A stretch of DNA of 64,000 nucleotides from Clostridiales bacterium (GTDB lineage Bacteria > Bacillota > Clostridia > Saccharofermentanales > Saccharofermentanaceae). A program made the position numbers and the translations under genes. Below the pieces are notes generated by a model. That model was not told the DNA's origin. It worked only from the letters and a program-made list of their open reading frames with translations, and ran no database searches. This document shows positions 26,024 through 34,493 of the stretch, in pieces. Every line of letters starts with the position of its first letter. Within the stretch, counting starts at the first letter, position 1. The stretch covers positions 34,955 to 98,954 of the forward strand of contig JAFRRJ010000062.1 in NCBI GenBank assembly GCA_017428155.1, given 5' to 3'.

Positions 26024-26872
26024 ATGTCATCAGCATGCGAATCATGCGCCCACAAGGACGGATGCACATCCCAGAGCACATGCCCTTCATTGAACGGTCC
26101 CGTAAAGGACCCTCTCGCAAACGGATCTTCTGTTAAGACCGTTATCGGTATCGCGAGCGGCAAGGGCGGCGTCGGAAAGTCTTTTGTTACTTCAGTTCTC
26201 GCTGTCGGGCTCGCTCGAAAAGGGTATAAAGTCGGTATCATGGATGCGGACGTAACCGGTCCTTCAATTCCGCAGTCATTCGGTCTTAAAGATAATCTTA
26301 TGGCTAACGATGAGCAGATCATTGAACCTGCAGTAACCTCTACAGGCATTAAAGCAGTAAGCGTAAATCTTCTTCTCGAGAACAAGGAGGCTCCCGTTAT
26401 CTGGAGAGGACCTGTTCTCAATTCTCTTGTTAAACAGTTCTGGGGCCAGGTCAACTGGGGTCCTCTGGATGTTCTTCTTATCGACATGCCGCCGGGAACA
26501 GGCGATGTGCCGCTCACGGTCTTCCAGTCTATCCCTCTGGACGGTATCGTTCTTGTAGCTACGAGCCAGGATCTTGTATCCATGATCGTAAACAAGGCAA
26601 GGAACATGGCTTCCATGATGAACGTTCCCGTTCTCGGAATGGTCGAGAATATGAGCTTTATCAAGTGTCCTCACTGCGGTGACGAGATCAGATTGTATGG
26701 TGACGGATCTTCCATTGAGAAGTCCGCAAAAGAGATCGGATCCAGAGTTCTGGACAAGCTCCCTCTTGATCCTGAAGTAACAAAACTCGTCGATTCAGGA
26801 AATGCTGAGATGGTTGCAGAAGACCTTCTTTCCGGAGCAGTTGAGATGGCAGCCGGGTTGATCAGCAAGTGA
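26024..26872 (+). CDS. mrp: Mrp/NBP35-family iron-sulfur carrier ATPase
   Basis: Binds and delivers an Fe-S cluster to apo-proteins. The 282-residue protein has a Cys-rich N-terminus (Cys 5, 8, 14 and 20), the deviant Walker A GKGGVGKS, the DADVTGPSIP switch, the DMPPGTGDVPLTV motif, and C-terminal CPHC. The extra N-terminal cysteines resemble NBP35-type proteins, though spaced differently. AGGAGG lies seven bases before the ATG, and a clear promoter precedes it. The next gene begins with a GTG overlapping its stop. Confidence 0.93.
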   Translation: MSSACESCAHKDGCTSQSTCPSLNGPVKDPLANGSSVKTVIGIASGKGGVGKSFVTSVLAVGLARKGYKVGIMDADVTGPSIPQSFGLKDNLMANDEQIIEPAVTSTGIKAVSVNLLLENKEAPVIWRGPVLNSLVKQFWGQVNWGPLDVLLIDMPPGTGDVPLTVFQSIPLDGIVLVATSQDLVSMIVNKARNMASMMNVPVLGMVENMSFIKCPHCGDEIRLYGDGSSIEKSAKEIGSRVLDKLPLDPEVTKLVDSGNAEMVAEDLLSGAVEMAAGLISK

Positions 26873-27390
26873 GAAAAAGATATCTGTCATCAGTTCTGAT
26901 ACTGTGTTTTGCATTCGCATTCCTCTGCGGGTGTTCAGGAAGCAAGTCCGGGGGAGTAAAGGATTACCTGGGCAATTATTCCTATGCCGAACCCGCTGTG
27001 TGTATGGTCTATGAAACGGTTGAAGGCGAGATCGATGAAGCAGGCAATCCGTGCTATGGCATCCAGTACCGCAAAGTAACTGATCTTGACGGGCTTATAG
27101 CATCCGGAAACACTTTGCTGCTTTATTTCTACAGCTCTATGTCGAACAGCGGTGCAGTGATAACTGCCTCAATGGAAGATGTGGCACAGGCCTATAACGG
27201 AAAGTTCGCGGTCATTATGATTGACGCGATGGAATATCCCGATCTCATGAGCAAATACAAGATCGAAGCGGTACCGGATTTTGTCCTTATCAAGGCAGGT
27301 CAGGAAGATCAGGTTTTCTGCAGCAGCTCATATGGTTACTGGTCAGTCAATGATGTGTTATCATGGCTTCAAAGCAACGGAATCAAATAA
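26869..27390 (+). CDS. Thioredoxin-fold lipoprotein lacking the CxxC site
   Basis: A 173-residue exported protein with a basic start, a hydrophobic segment and a lipobox-like FLCGC near residue 22. The mature part looks like a thioredoxin fold: TLLLYFYSS (beta strand before the active site), AQAYNGKFAVIMIDAMEYPDLMSKYKIEAVPDFVLIKAGQ (strand, helix and cis-proline region). Where thioredoxins have CGPC it has SNSG, so it should not be redox active. The GTG start overlaps the mrp stop (GTGA), so expression is coupled. The role is unknown; a structural or binding protein on the outer membrane face is plausible. Confidence 0.7.
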   Translation: MRKRYLSSVLILCFAFAFLCGCSGSKSGGVKDYLGNYSYAEPAVCMVYETVEGEIDEAGNPCYGIQYRKVTDLDGLIASGNTLLLYFYSSMSNSGAVITASMEDVAQAYNGKFAVIMIDAMEYPDLMSKYKIEAVPDFVLIKAGQEDQVFCSSSYGYWSVNDVLSWLQSNGIK

Positions 27391-27400
27391 GGTGAGAAAC

Positions 27401-27895
27401 ATGGGAAACATTATATCCATCAGCACGATAGGACAGGACAGTCACAGATTCGGGGAGCCTTGCGGCAGTACGGCAATAAGGCTCGGAGGGATCGATATCC
27501 CTTTTGACAGACCCATCGAGGCAAACAGTGACGGCGATGTAGTATATCATGCTATAACCAATGCGATCTCCGGTTATACAGGTGTTAATATCCTTGGCGG
27601 TGAAGCCGATAAGCTCTGTCTCGAAAAGGGTATCAAAGACAGTTCCGTTTATCTTAAAAAAGCTCTCGAATATATAAAAGAAGGACAGATCATTCACTGC
27701 TCCGTCACCATTGAGTGCTTAAGACCTAAGCTTATGCCTTACATTCCTTCTATGAAGGAGTCTGTTGCCGGCATGCTGGGGATCCCGTCTTCTTCGGTCG
27801 GCATTACTGCAACGACCGGCGAAGGTCTGACCGGCTTTGGCAGGGGTGAAGGAATACAGGTATTTGTTATACTGACTTTTGCAAAAGAAATCTGA
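27401..27895 (+). CDS. ispF: IspF-like protein (2-C-methyl-D-erythritol 2,4-cyclodiphosphate synthase family), divergent
   Basis: IspF cyclises CDP-methylerythritol phosphate in the MEP isoprenoid pathway. The 164-residue protein keeps the metal ligands (D13 and H15 in GQDSHRF, H50 in VVYHAITNA), SDGDV, the RPKLMPYIPSM helix and the C-terminal TTGEGLTGFGRGEGI. It departs strongly in the middle: the family GDIGxxFPDTD loop, which holds an active-site Asp, is replaced by TGVNILGGEADKL, and the usual His of AHSDGD is Asn42. It may be a slow, altered or different-substrate enzyme. The start at 27401 follows GGTGAG. The convergent ispD gene, the pathway partner, ends three bases away. Confidence 0.75.
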   Translation: MGNIISISTIGQDSHRFGEPCGSTAIRLGGIDIPFDRPIEANSDGDVVYHAITNAISGYTGVNILGGEADKLCLEKGIKDSSVYLKKALEYIKEGQIIHCSVTIECLRPKLMPYIPSMKESVAGMLGIPSSSVGITATTGEGLTGFGRGEGIQVFVILTFAKEI

Positions 27896-27898
27896 CCG

Positions 27899-28648
27899 TC
27901 AGTCATGGAACGGTTCACTCTCACCGCGTGATCTGACGATCTCTGAAGCGATTGCAATATCTTCCGGCGTCGTGATCTTAAGATTGGAATAAAGTCCCTT
28001 AGTAAGATAAACATCAAGACCATAGATGGTGGCAAGCGCGGTATCATCAGTAGCTTCGATACCGTCAGAAGCAGCCCTCTCATAACACATCTTAATATCA
28101 CTGTACTTAAAGCCCTGCGGCGTAAGTATCTCGTAGAATCTGGAACGGTCGGGAGTGCCTGTAACTTTAACTTCCCCGGACGCCATGACTTCAACTTCCT
28201 TAAGTGTGTTCTTAACAGGAACGGCAGACGCACATACCGTGTGATCCTTAAGTCCGTCAATGCAGGCTGTTATCTCTTCATAAGTGATAAGGCAACGGGC
28301 TCCGTCGTGAACGAGAACGAGATCGTCACCGGAAGCACCTTCTATAGCTTTAAGCCCCAAACAGACAGATTCGGTCCTTGTATTTCCTCCGAAAGCAAAC
28401 ACGATATCAAGATCGGGGAAATACTCCATACACATAGCCTTAAGGGTATCTATGAGATCATGCGTCGTAACGAGTATTATCCGGTAACTGAATCCGGCAT
28501 ATCCGTTCCTGCACACTTCGGATACCGCACCGAGAGTCCTTAAGATAACCGGGCTGCCTTCGACATTCCTCATGAGCTTGGGCAGACCTGCTCCCATACG
28601 TGTTCCGCTTCCTGCGGCAGGTATCAGAAAATAACATTTACGTTCCAT
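27899..28648 (-). CDS. ispD: 2-C-methyl-D-erythritol 4-phosphate cytidylyltransferase
   Basis: Joins CTP and MEP to give CDP-methylerythritol in the MEP pathway. The 249-residue protein has the nucleotide loop PAAGSGTRMGAGLPKLM at the N-terminus, FGGNTRTESVCLGL, LVHDGARCLI and the late EATDDTALA and LKITTPEDIAIA motifs, all typical of IspD. It lies 20 bases downstream of radA on the same strand and was probably co-transcribed from the radA promoter. It faces ispF tail to tail. Confidence 0.93.
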   Translation of the reverse strand: MERKCYFLIPAAGSGTRMGAGLPKLMRNVEGSPVILRTLGAVSEVCRNGYAGFSYRIILVTTHDLIDTLKAMCMEYFPDLDIVFAFGGNTRTESVCLGLKAIEGASGDDLVLVHDGARCLITYEEITACIDGLKDHTVCASAVPVKNTLKEVEVMASGEVKVTGTPDRSRFYEILTPQGFKYSDIKMCYERAASDGIEATDDTALATIYGLDVYLTKGLYSNLKITTPEDIAIASEIVRSRGESEPFHD

Positions 28649-28668
28649 AAGATATCCTCCTTATCCCC

Positions 28669-30087
28669 TTATGAAAACAGTATATCAACTGCTTCTTTAA
28701 GGTTATCCGCATAGATGAACTCGGGGGCCTGACCGTCTCCGAATGTATCTGATGAGATACCCTTCAATTCCTTCTCAAGTGCATCCTTGGAACTGCCCGG
28801 AAGAACTACCGTGGTGACACCGATCTTCGATGCCGCAACGCATCTTTTTAAGATCCTGCTTACAGGTCTTATCTCACCTGACAGGCCGATCTCTCCCAAT
28901 ATCAGAGTATTGGCTTTGCAGCTTACACCTCTTGCGGATGACACGGCGGCTATGCAAACTGCAAGGTCAGTTGCCGGATCGCTTACCTTAAGGCCGCCTA
29001 TTACGTTAACAAAACAATCCTTTGAAGTAAGGCCCAACGACAGGATCTTCTCGCAAACTGCAAGGAGCATCAGAACTCTGCTTCTTTCAGGGCCGGATGT
29101 CATTCTCTGGGGATTGGGATAAACGCTCTCGGTGCATAGAGCCTGAACTTCGATAGTAAGGGCATCGTTGCCTTCAAGTGTTGATGTTAATACCGATCCC
29201 GGACTGTTGAGAGGCCTGCCCGCTACGAGAAGCGCTTTGGAGCTGTCTACGGGAACAAGACCTGTCTCACCCATCTCAAAGAAGCATATCTCATTGCTCC
29301 TTCCGAACCTGTTCTTGGCAGAGCGTATTATCCTGTAACCGCCTGTCGAATCACCTTCAAAGCTCAGTACGGTATCCACCATATGCTCTATGGTCTTCGG
29401 ACCAGCAATAGATCCGTCTTTTGCAATGTGACCGACCATTATTATCGTGATATTATTGGTCTTTGCGATGCGGATAAGTCCTGCCGCAACTTCCCTTATC
29501 TGGGCAACTCCGCCCGGTGTTCCTGCCACCTGTTCGGAATAGAGAGTCTGAATAGAATCAATGATCGCAAGACAGGGCTTATGAGACTTAAGCTGTTCGG
29601 CGATAGCTTCGAATCTTGTCTCACCGCAGATAAGGATATCCCTTTTGATCTTCAGTCTCGATGCGCGCATACCGATCTGTGCAGGTGATTCCTCACCTGA
29701 GATATAGAGGACTTCACCATTAGCTTTATAAGAATCTGCAAGCTGCATGAGGATGGTCGATTTGCCGATACCGGGCTCGCCTGCCACTAGGGTAACAGAA
29801 CCCTCGGTTATTCCGCCGCCGAATAATATGTCGAGCGGCGGGATGCCTGTCGAATGTCTCTTGTAATTCTCCTTGCCGGCTTCGCTGAGTCTTACTGTGA
29901 CAGCAGAATCAGTCCACGAGTATTGGTTGGCGGTAAATGCGGGAGAATCTGTCTTGGCCTTTGCCGGCTCCTTGGCCGAAGGTGCTTCGACAAAGGTGTT
30001 GAACATTCCGCAGCCGGGACATTTGCCCATCCAGCCTGACGTCTCATAACCGCATTCCCTGCAGAAAAATGTTGTCTTCTTAGCCAT
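28669..30087 (-). CDS. radA: DNA repair protein RadA (Sms)
   Basis: Bacterial RecA-like ATPase that processes branched recombination intermediates. The 472-residue protein has an N-terminal C4 zinc finger (CRECG...CPGC), Walker A GEPGIGKST near residue 100, Walker B LAIIDSIQTLY, the KNRFG motif specific to RadA, and a C-terminal Lon-like domain with the GGLKVSDPATDLAVCIAAVSS signature. Its promoter is an extended -10 shared back to back with the DUF4299-like gene. ispD follows. Confidence 0.97.
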   Translation of the reverse strand: MAKKTTFFCRECGYETSGWMGKCPGCGMFNTFVEAPSAKEPAKAKTDSPAFTANQYSWTDSAVTVRLSEAGKENYKRHSTGIPPLDILFGGGITEGSVTLVAGEPGIGKSTILMQLADSYKANGEVLYISGEESPAQIGMRASRLKIKRDILICGETRFEAIAEQLKSHKPCLAIIDSIQTLYSEQVAGTPGGVAQIREVAAGLIRIAKTNNITIIMVGHIAKDGSIAGPKTIEHMVDTVLSFEGDSTGGYRIIRSAKNRFGRSNEICFFEMGETGLVPVDSSKALLVAGRPLNSPGSVLTSTLEGNDALTIEVQALCTESVYPNPQRMTSGPERSRVLMLLAVCEKILSLGLTSKDCFVNVIGGLKVSDPATDLAVCIAAVSSARGVSCKANTLILGEIGLSGEIRPVSRILKRCVAASKIGVTTVVLPGSSKDALEKELKGISSDTFGDGQAPEFIYADNLKEAVDILFS

Positions 30088-30117
30088 AACGATATCCGTC
30101 CATACTTTATTATCTGA

Positions 30118-30126
30118 ATTATATCA
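30118..30126 (-). promoter_or_regulatory. Extended -10 promoter of radA-ispD
   Basis: TGATATAAT on the minus strand, 30 bases before the radA ATG; no consensus -35. Confidence 0.6.
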
Positions 30127-30159
30127 AAAGGTCGGGTCCGATAATGGGACAGTATTTGA

Positions 30160-30168
30160 TGCTATAAT
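30160..30168 (+). promoter_or_regulatory. Extended -10 promoter of the DUF4299-like gene
   Basis: TGCTATAAT, 52 bases before the ATG at 30221; no consensus -35. It is divergent from the radA promoter. Confidence 0.6.
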
Positions 30169-30220
30169 TGGTTTATTATCGATCGGCCGGGGAAAACAGG
30201 CTGCCGGAAAGAGGTGTCAT

Positions 30221-31102
30221 ATGGGAGTAGACGTAACGATAAAGAACAAGCAGTTATTCAAAAAGCCGCTGACCATAGATGAACTGACAATGGGCAAATA
30301 CGGATGCGGCACCGTTGATCAGTACGGACGCAATACCTGCAAACCCGGCAACGGTGATATTGTTTTTTACGATAAGAACAGGATCGGAAGAGGAGTCATT
30401 ATCTTTTCCTGGTCAGATTCAGTCAAGGATAGTGTGGATCTCAGACTGAATTCCTTTTCCACCTTCCGTGACATCGACATGTTCTATGAGTTCATCAGAA
30501 ACATCATGAAGATATGGAAGGCGAAGGACTTTGAACAGGACGGCAGCAAGTATACTGCGAATGACATTGACAGGCTCGCTGATGAGCAAAAGGAGTTCTC
30601 GATCAAGTACATGTCAGAGATCGAGAGCATAGTAAACGACAGTAACGGACACATTACCATACCGAGTGCGATGTTCGATATTGATATCGCGGTCGAAAGA
30701 CTAAAGGAATTCGGTAATTCCAAAGATGCTGACGGTTACGCTGATTATCTTCACGGTCTCCAGAGCATCGACGCATATTATGCAGTTCCTTCGATGTACG
30801 AAAGCAGGGAAAAGAAGAATGTCTTCTTCGGCAACTATGTTATAACCACAGATACCGATACCATCTTCCCCCTCAAGGCTTCTGTGCCCATGATGTTCAA
30901 GAATCCGAATACGGGAAAAGCACTTGAGTGCGATGATTTCCGCGTCGCGTTTTTTGATTACGATAAGAAAAAGCCGATCGGATCATTATCATTCGATGAT
31001 TTTGCTCAGAAGGCGGGCATCGCAAACTACCCCAAACTCGATGAAACCCATATCTTCCTTAAGGGAATGACTGCAGGAGAAATGGAAGAACTCCTGAAGT
31101 AA
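30221..31102 (+). CDS. Uncharacterised protein, DUF4299-like
   Basis: A 293-residue soluble acidic protein without signal sequence or membrane segment. The start (MGVDVTIKNKQLFKKPLTIDELTMG) and the long mixed alpha/beta layout recall DUF4299 proteins of Firmicutes, but I assign this only from memory of their openings. GADxx-type or catalytic motifs are absent. The central part is helix-rich (about 85-150) and the end has another predicted strand-rich part. It is expressed alone from its own promoter and ends at a convergent terminator. No function is offered. Confidence 0.6.
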   Translation: MGVDVTIKNKQLFKKPLTIDELTMGKYGCGTVDQYGRNTCKPGNGDIVFYDKNRIGRGVIIFSWSDSVKDSVDLRLNSFSTFRDIDMFYEFIRNIMKIWKAKDFEQDGSKYTANDIDRLADEQKEFSIKYMSEIESIVNDSNGHITIPSAMFDIDIAVERLKEFGNSKDADGYADYLHGLQSIDAYYAVPSMYESREKKNVFFGNYVITTDTDTIFPLKASVPMMFKNPNTGKALECDDFRVAFFDYDKKKPIGSLSFDDFAQKAGIANYPKLDETHIFLKGMTAGEMEELLK

Positions 31103-31148
31103 TACTGTAAATGGCGACTGCGTAAAAAACACAGCAACGCACTGCGAA

Positions 31149-31183
31149 AAATGTCCCACAGCATAGAGGCCGGCGGGACATTT
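31149..31183. terminator. Inverted repeat between convergent genes
   Basis: A nine-base stem (31149-31157 with 31175-31183) and a 17-base loop, flanked by A run on one side and T on the other, so it could end both the DUF4299-like gene and dapL. Confidence 0.55.
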
Positions 31184-31208
31184 CTGATTTGCGTAATGTT
31201 ATATACCC

Positions 31209-32393
31209 TTACAGAGTCTTAAAGAATTCGCATGCTTTGAGGGTGTTCTCGTATGAGCCGAAGGCGGTGAGGCGGAAGTAGCCTGTGCCGTTCTCGCCGA
31301 AGCCTTCGCCGGGTGTTCCGACCACGCCGTACTTGTTGAGGATCATGTCGAAGAAATCCCAGCCGCCCATGTTGTCGGGGCACTTGAGCCAGATGTAAGG
31401 CGAGTTGACGCCGCCGGTGAAGTAGATGCCTTTGCTTGTGAATACTTCTGCGAGAGCAGCTGCGTTTCTCTTGTAGTAAGCGATGTTTGCCATGCAGTCT
31501 TCAAGTCCCTTGCCGGAAAGTGATGCCGCTGCGCCCATCTGGGTTACGTATGATACGCCGTTGAATTTTGTTGCCTGGCGTCTTGCCCAGAATTTGGAGA
31601 GCTTGATCCCGCCTGCTTCAAGAGTGTCGGGAACTACTGTCCAGCCGCAGCGCACGCCGGTAAAGCCTGCAAACTTGGAGAATGAGGATACTTCAATTGC
31701 GCAGGTATCCGCACCGGGGATCTCATAGATCGTGTGGGGCTTGTCTTCTGTGATGAATGCTTCGTATGCCGCATCGAAAATAATGAGCGAGCCTGTCTTG
31801 ATCGCGAAGTTGACCCATGCCGTGAGACCTTCGTAACTGTATACCGCACCCGTCGGGTTGTTGGGCGAGCAGATGTAGATAACGGAAGGTTCGATGTCTG
31901 TGTCAGCGGGAGGTTCGGGAAGGAAACCGTTCCCGCTTGTGCCTGCAACAAATGAGATCTTTCTGCCGTTCATGAGGTTGGAATCGACATAAACGGGATA
32001 GACGGGATCGGGGATGATGACAGGGTTGTCACCAAGGATGTCGGGAAGGTTGCCGAGATCGCTTTTCGCGCCGTCGGAAACATAAACAACATCGGGAGTT
32101 ATGAAAGGAGCGCCGATCGTCTTGTAGTGATCAGCGATCGCGTTTCTAAGGAAATCGTAGCCGTATTCAGGCGGATAACCGTGGAAGGACTCCTTTGCTG
32201 TCATTTGCCTGACTGCATCTTCCATAGCGGAAGTGACGGAAGCCGGAAGGGGAAGGGTAACGTCGCCTATACCCATCCTGATGATTTCCCTTTCAGGGTT
32301 TGCTGCCTGGAAAGCCTTGACGCGCTTTGCTATATCAGAGAACAGATATGTTTCTTTAACGTCAAGGAAATGATTGTTGAGTTTGATATCCAT
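31209..32393 (-). CDS. dapL: LL-diaminopimelate aminotransferase
   Basis: Converts tetrahydrodipicolinate directly to LL-diaminopimelate with glutamate as amino donor. The 394-residue fold-type I PLP enzyme has RMGIGDVTLPLP, FHGYPPEYGYDFLRNAI, the VSDGAKSDLGN motif, SPNNPTGAVY, FDAAYEAFI, and the PLP lysine in SSFSKFAGFTGVRCGW; the combination is diagnostic for DapL. Its product is the substrate of DapF, encoded here as the C-terminus of CarB at 20.3-21.2 kb. This shows that the organism uses the aminotransferase variant of the DAP pathway. Confidence 0.95.
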   Translation of the reverse strand: MDIKLNNHFLDVKETYLFSDIAKRVKAFQAANPEREIIRMGIGDVTLPLPASVTSAMEDAVRQMTAKESFHGYPPEYGYDFLRNAIADHYKTIGAPFITPDVVYVSDGAKSDLGNLPDILGDNPVIIPDPVYPVYVDSNLMNGRKISFVAGTSGNGFLPEPPADTDIEPSVIYICSPNNPTGAVYSYEGLTAWVNFAIKTGSLIIFDAAYEAFITEDKPHTIYEIPGADTCAIEVSSFSKFAGFTGVRCGWTVVPDTLEAGGIKLSKFWARRQATKFNGVSYVTQMGAAASLSGKGLEDCMANIAYYKRNAAALAEVFTSKGIYFTGGVNSPYIWLKCPDNMGGWDFFDMILNKYGVVGTPGEGFGENGTGYFRLTAFGSYENTLKACEFFKTL

Positions 32394-32542
32394 GGACCTT
32401 ATACCTCGTCCCTATAAAAATTCTGCGAACATTTTAACACGCGGAATAAAAAGCGAATAAAGAAAATTGTCGTACATATGCACAAAAGACTGTTCGGTAA
32501 TTCGCCCCGGCATTAAAAGTTTTTGATATCTGCGCAACGGTG

Positions 32543-32548
32543 TATAAT
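32543..32548 (+). promoter_or_regulatory. Possible -10 element of the ANL-like gene
   Basis: TATAAT, 57 bases before the chosen start, with TTTTGA (32521-32526) 16 bases upstream as a weak -35. Confidence 0.4.
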
Positions 32549-32605
32549 GGGCGCAAGGATAATCAAGAACTATTGATCGTATATATCATTTGACGGAGAT
32601 TGGTT

Positions 32606-34387
32606 TTGGAAAGTTTTTGGAGCGTATTCTATCCCGAGAAATACTCAAATCCCGATACGGATTCTGACGAGACTCTTTACATGAGAATGAAGAAGGTCTG
32701 TGCGAAGTATCCGACCAGGATCGCGCTTCAATACGGAAGCAAAAAACTGACTTTTGCAGCTTTGATCGATAAGATAGATGAAGTGGCAAAAGCCTGGAGA
32801 AAACTCGGTGTCAGGAAAGGTGACATCGTCATATTGATGATGGGCCATAACCCGATGAACGTCATCAGTGTCTATGCACTGGATAAACTCGGCGCATCAG
32901 CGTCGCTGGCAGTTCCGATCCTCGCGCCCGAGCAGTTTGAGAGATATGCAAATGACCTCGGAGCAAGATTCTGTGTTATGAGCTGCAGGCAGTATGAGAA
33001 TTTCTCATCAGTACTTTCCTCGACGAAGATCAAGGCGGTAATCATCGGGAAATACGGGAATATGATCTCCGGATTAAACAGGATATCTTTTCCCTTTTAC
33101 GGACTCTCAAGTTTTGATTCACCGAAGCCGAGGGAAGAGCCTGACGGAATAAGGGTGATGTTCTGGAAAGATGTTATGGCACTGCCTGATGAAGACGGCG
33201 TTCCGTCAAACCTGCCATATGACAAAGACAACCGCCGCACGGTGCTTTATCTGTTTCCGAGCAGCGTTGCAGACGGATTGAAGCCTGTGGAGCTTTCTGC
33301 CAGGAAAATCAATCTTTCCGCAAACCATACGGAAATGGTCCTTAAGGCAAACGAGGATGTTACGGGACGTCCCGCAAGGACTCTTTGTATAAGCGAGAGC
33401 TGTTTTACGTTCGGGTTCGTGTTCGGAACACATGATGTTCTCTGCAGCGGACAGACGGTTCTGATATTTACATGGTATGACAACGAGAAGATCTTTTTCG
33501 CATTGATGAGATACAGGCCTGATGTCGTAATCGGGTATAACAGTACCGTAGCTTCGATAAACAAGGCGGGAATCTATTCCGGAATACTCCGTCCGGTTGA
33601 ACGCATAATCGTCGGAGGAGGTCTTCTTACCAGCAGCCAGAAGGCAACGCTGTTTGAGATTGCCCAGAGATCGGGAAGAAAGCTTTCCTTGTGTTCGATC
33701 GCTGTCTGTGATGAGGTCCTTACTTACGCATACGGACCTTCCGATCTTGAGAGCGACAGACTTCTGGGATTCCCTTTGCCGGGAGTTATTATGCGTGTCG
33801 CTGACAGCGAGACGGGGCTTGATGTTCCCGACGGCGCTGAAGGCGAGATATCCGTATATTCACCGCTTTCAAGTGAAGTCAGTATTTCCGATATCAATTC
33901 CGGGAAAAAGAAAAACTATAAGAGACTCCCGGACGGAAGGCTATGGTATTTTACCGGAATGATCGGAAAGCAGGATGCGAATAAGATGTTCTATCTGGTC
34001 GGCAATAAATCGCGTGAAGCCAGGATCGGCAGTTATCCTGTATATCCTGATATGGTAGATGAGACAGTTCAGATGACTGAAGGCGTTGTTGAGTGCTGCT
34101 CGGTTATCATTGAGGATACTGACGGACCGGTGCTTGTCGCGGCTGCAGTTCCGGAAGAACAGTATTTCTATGACAACTCCATGATGGAGGACTTAAGAGA
34201 CAGGATAAAAGCCGAATGCGAGTCTATGCTCCATGAAGCGATGCGGCCGTCGGAGATACTATTCTTTGTCTCGCTTCCCAAAAATACAAGCGGTTCTTAC
34301 GACTATGAGGCGATAAAGAAAAGGATCTCGCTGGTCCGTGAAGACGAGATGTCTGACGAGAATTTGCCTGATTCAGAGCCGACTTAA
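32606..34387 (+). CDS. ANL-superfamily (acyl-CoA synthetase-like) protein with degenerate active site
   Basis: A 593-residue protein with the overall plan of AMP-forming acyl-CoA synthetases and NRPS adenylation domains. It has an N-terminal RIALQYGSKKLTFAALIDKIDEVAKAW region, VRKGDIVILMMGHNPMNVISVYALDKLGA, a YGPSD A5-like element, and a C-terminal hinge domain. Key residues are lost. The Ser/Thr/Gly-rich P-loop (TSGTTGxPKG) reads FPSSVADGLKP. The ribose-binding Asp of TGD is Met452. The A10 lysine of SGK is Ser564. Adenylation is therefore doubtful, and it may bind acyl groups or act as scaffold. The TTG at 32606 lies seven bases after CGGAG; another TTG two codons earlier is too close. It stands alone between dapL and the DUF885 gene. 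Confidence 0.75.
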   Translation: MESFWSVFYPEKYSNPDTDSDETLYMRMKKVCAKYPTRIALQYGSKKLTFAALIDKIDEVAKAWRKLGVRKGDIVILMMGHNPMNVISVYALDKLGASASLAVPILAPEQFERYANDLGARFCVMSCRQYENFSSVLSSTKIKAVIIGKYGNMISGLNRISFPFYGLSSFDSPKPREEPDGIRVMFWKDVMALPDEDGVPSNLPYDKDNRRTVLYLFPSSVADGLKPVELSARKINLSANHTEMVLKANEDVTGRPARTLCISESCFTFGFVFGTHDVLCSGQTVLIFTWYDNEKIFFALMRYRPDVVIGYNSTVASINKAGIYSGILRPVERIIVGGGLLTSSQKATLFEIAQRSGRKLSLCSIAVCDEVLTYAYGPSDLESDRLLGFPLPGVIMRVADSETGLDVPDGAEGEISVYSPLSSEVSISDINSGKKKNYKRLPDGRLWYFTGMIGKQDANKMFYLVGNKSREARIGSYPVYPDMVDETVQMTEGVVECCSVIIEDTDGPVLVAAAVPEEQYFYDNSMMEDLRDRIKAECESMLHEAMRPSEILFFVSLPKNTSGSYDYEAIKKRISLVREDEMSDENLPDSEPT

Positions 34388-34493
34388 GGTAAGAATTCTT
34401 ATGTTTTTCGTGGTATTATTCAAAAAGTATCCGTTCGATACAGAATGACTGTGCGGATACACGGATTAAGGAAAAGATAAAGGAGTTAATTCA

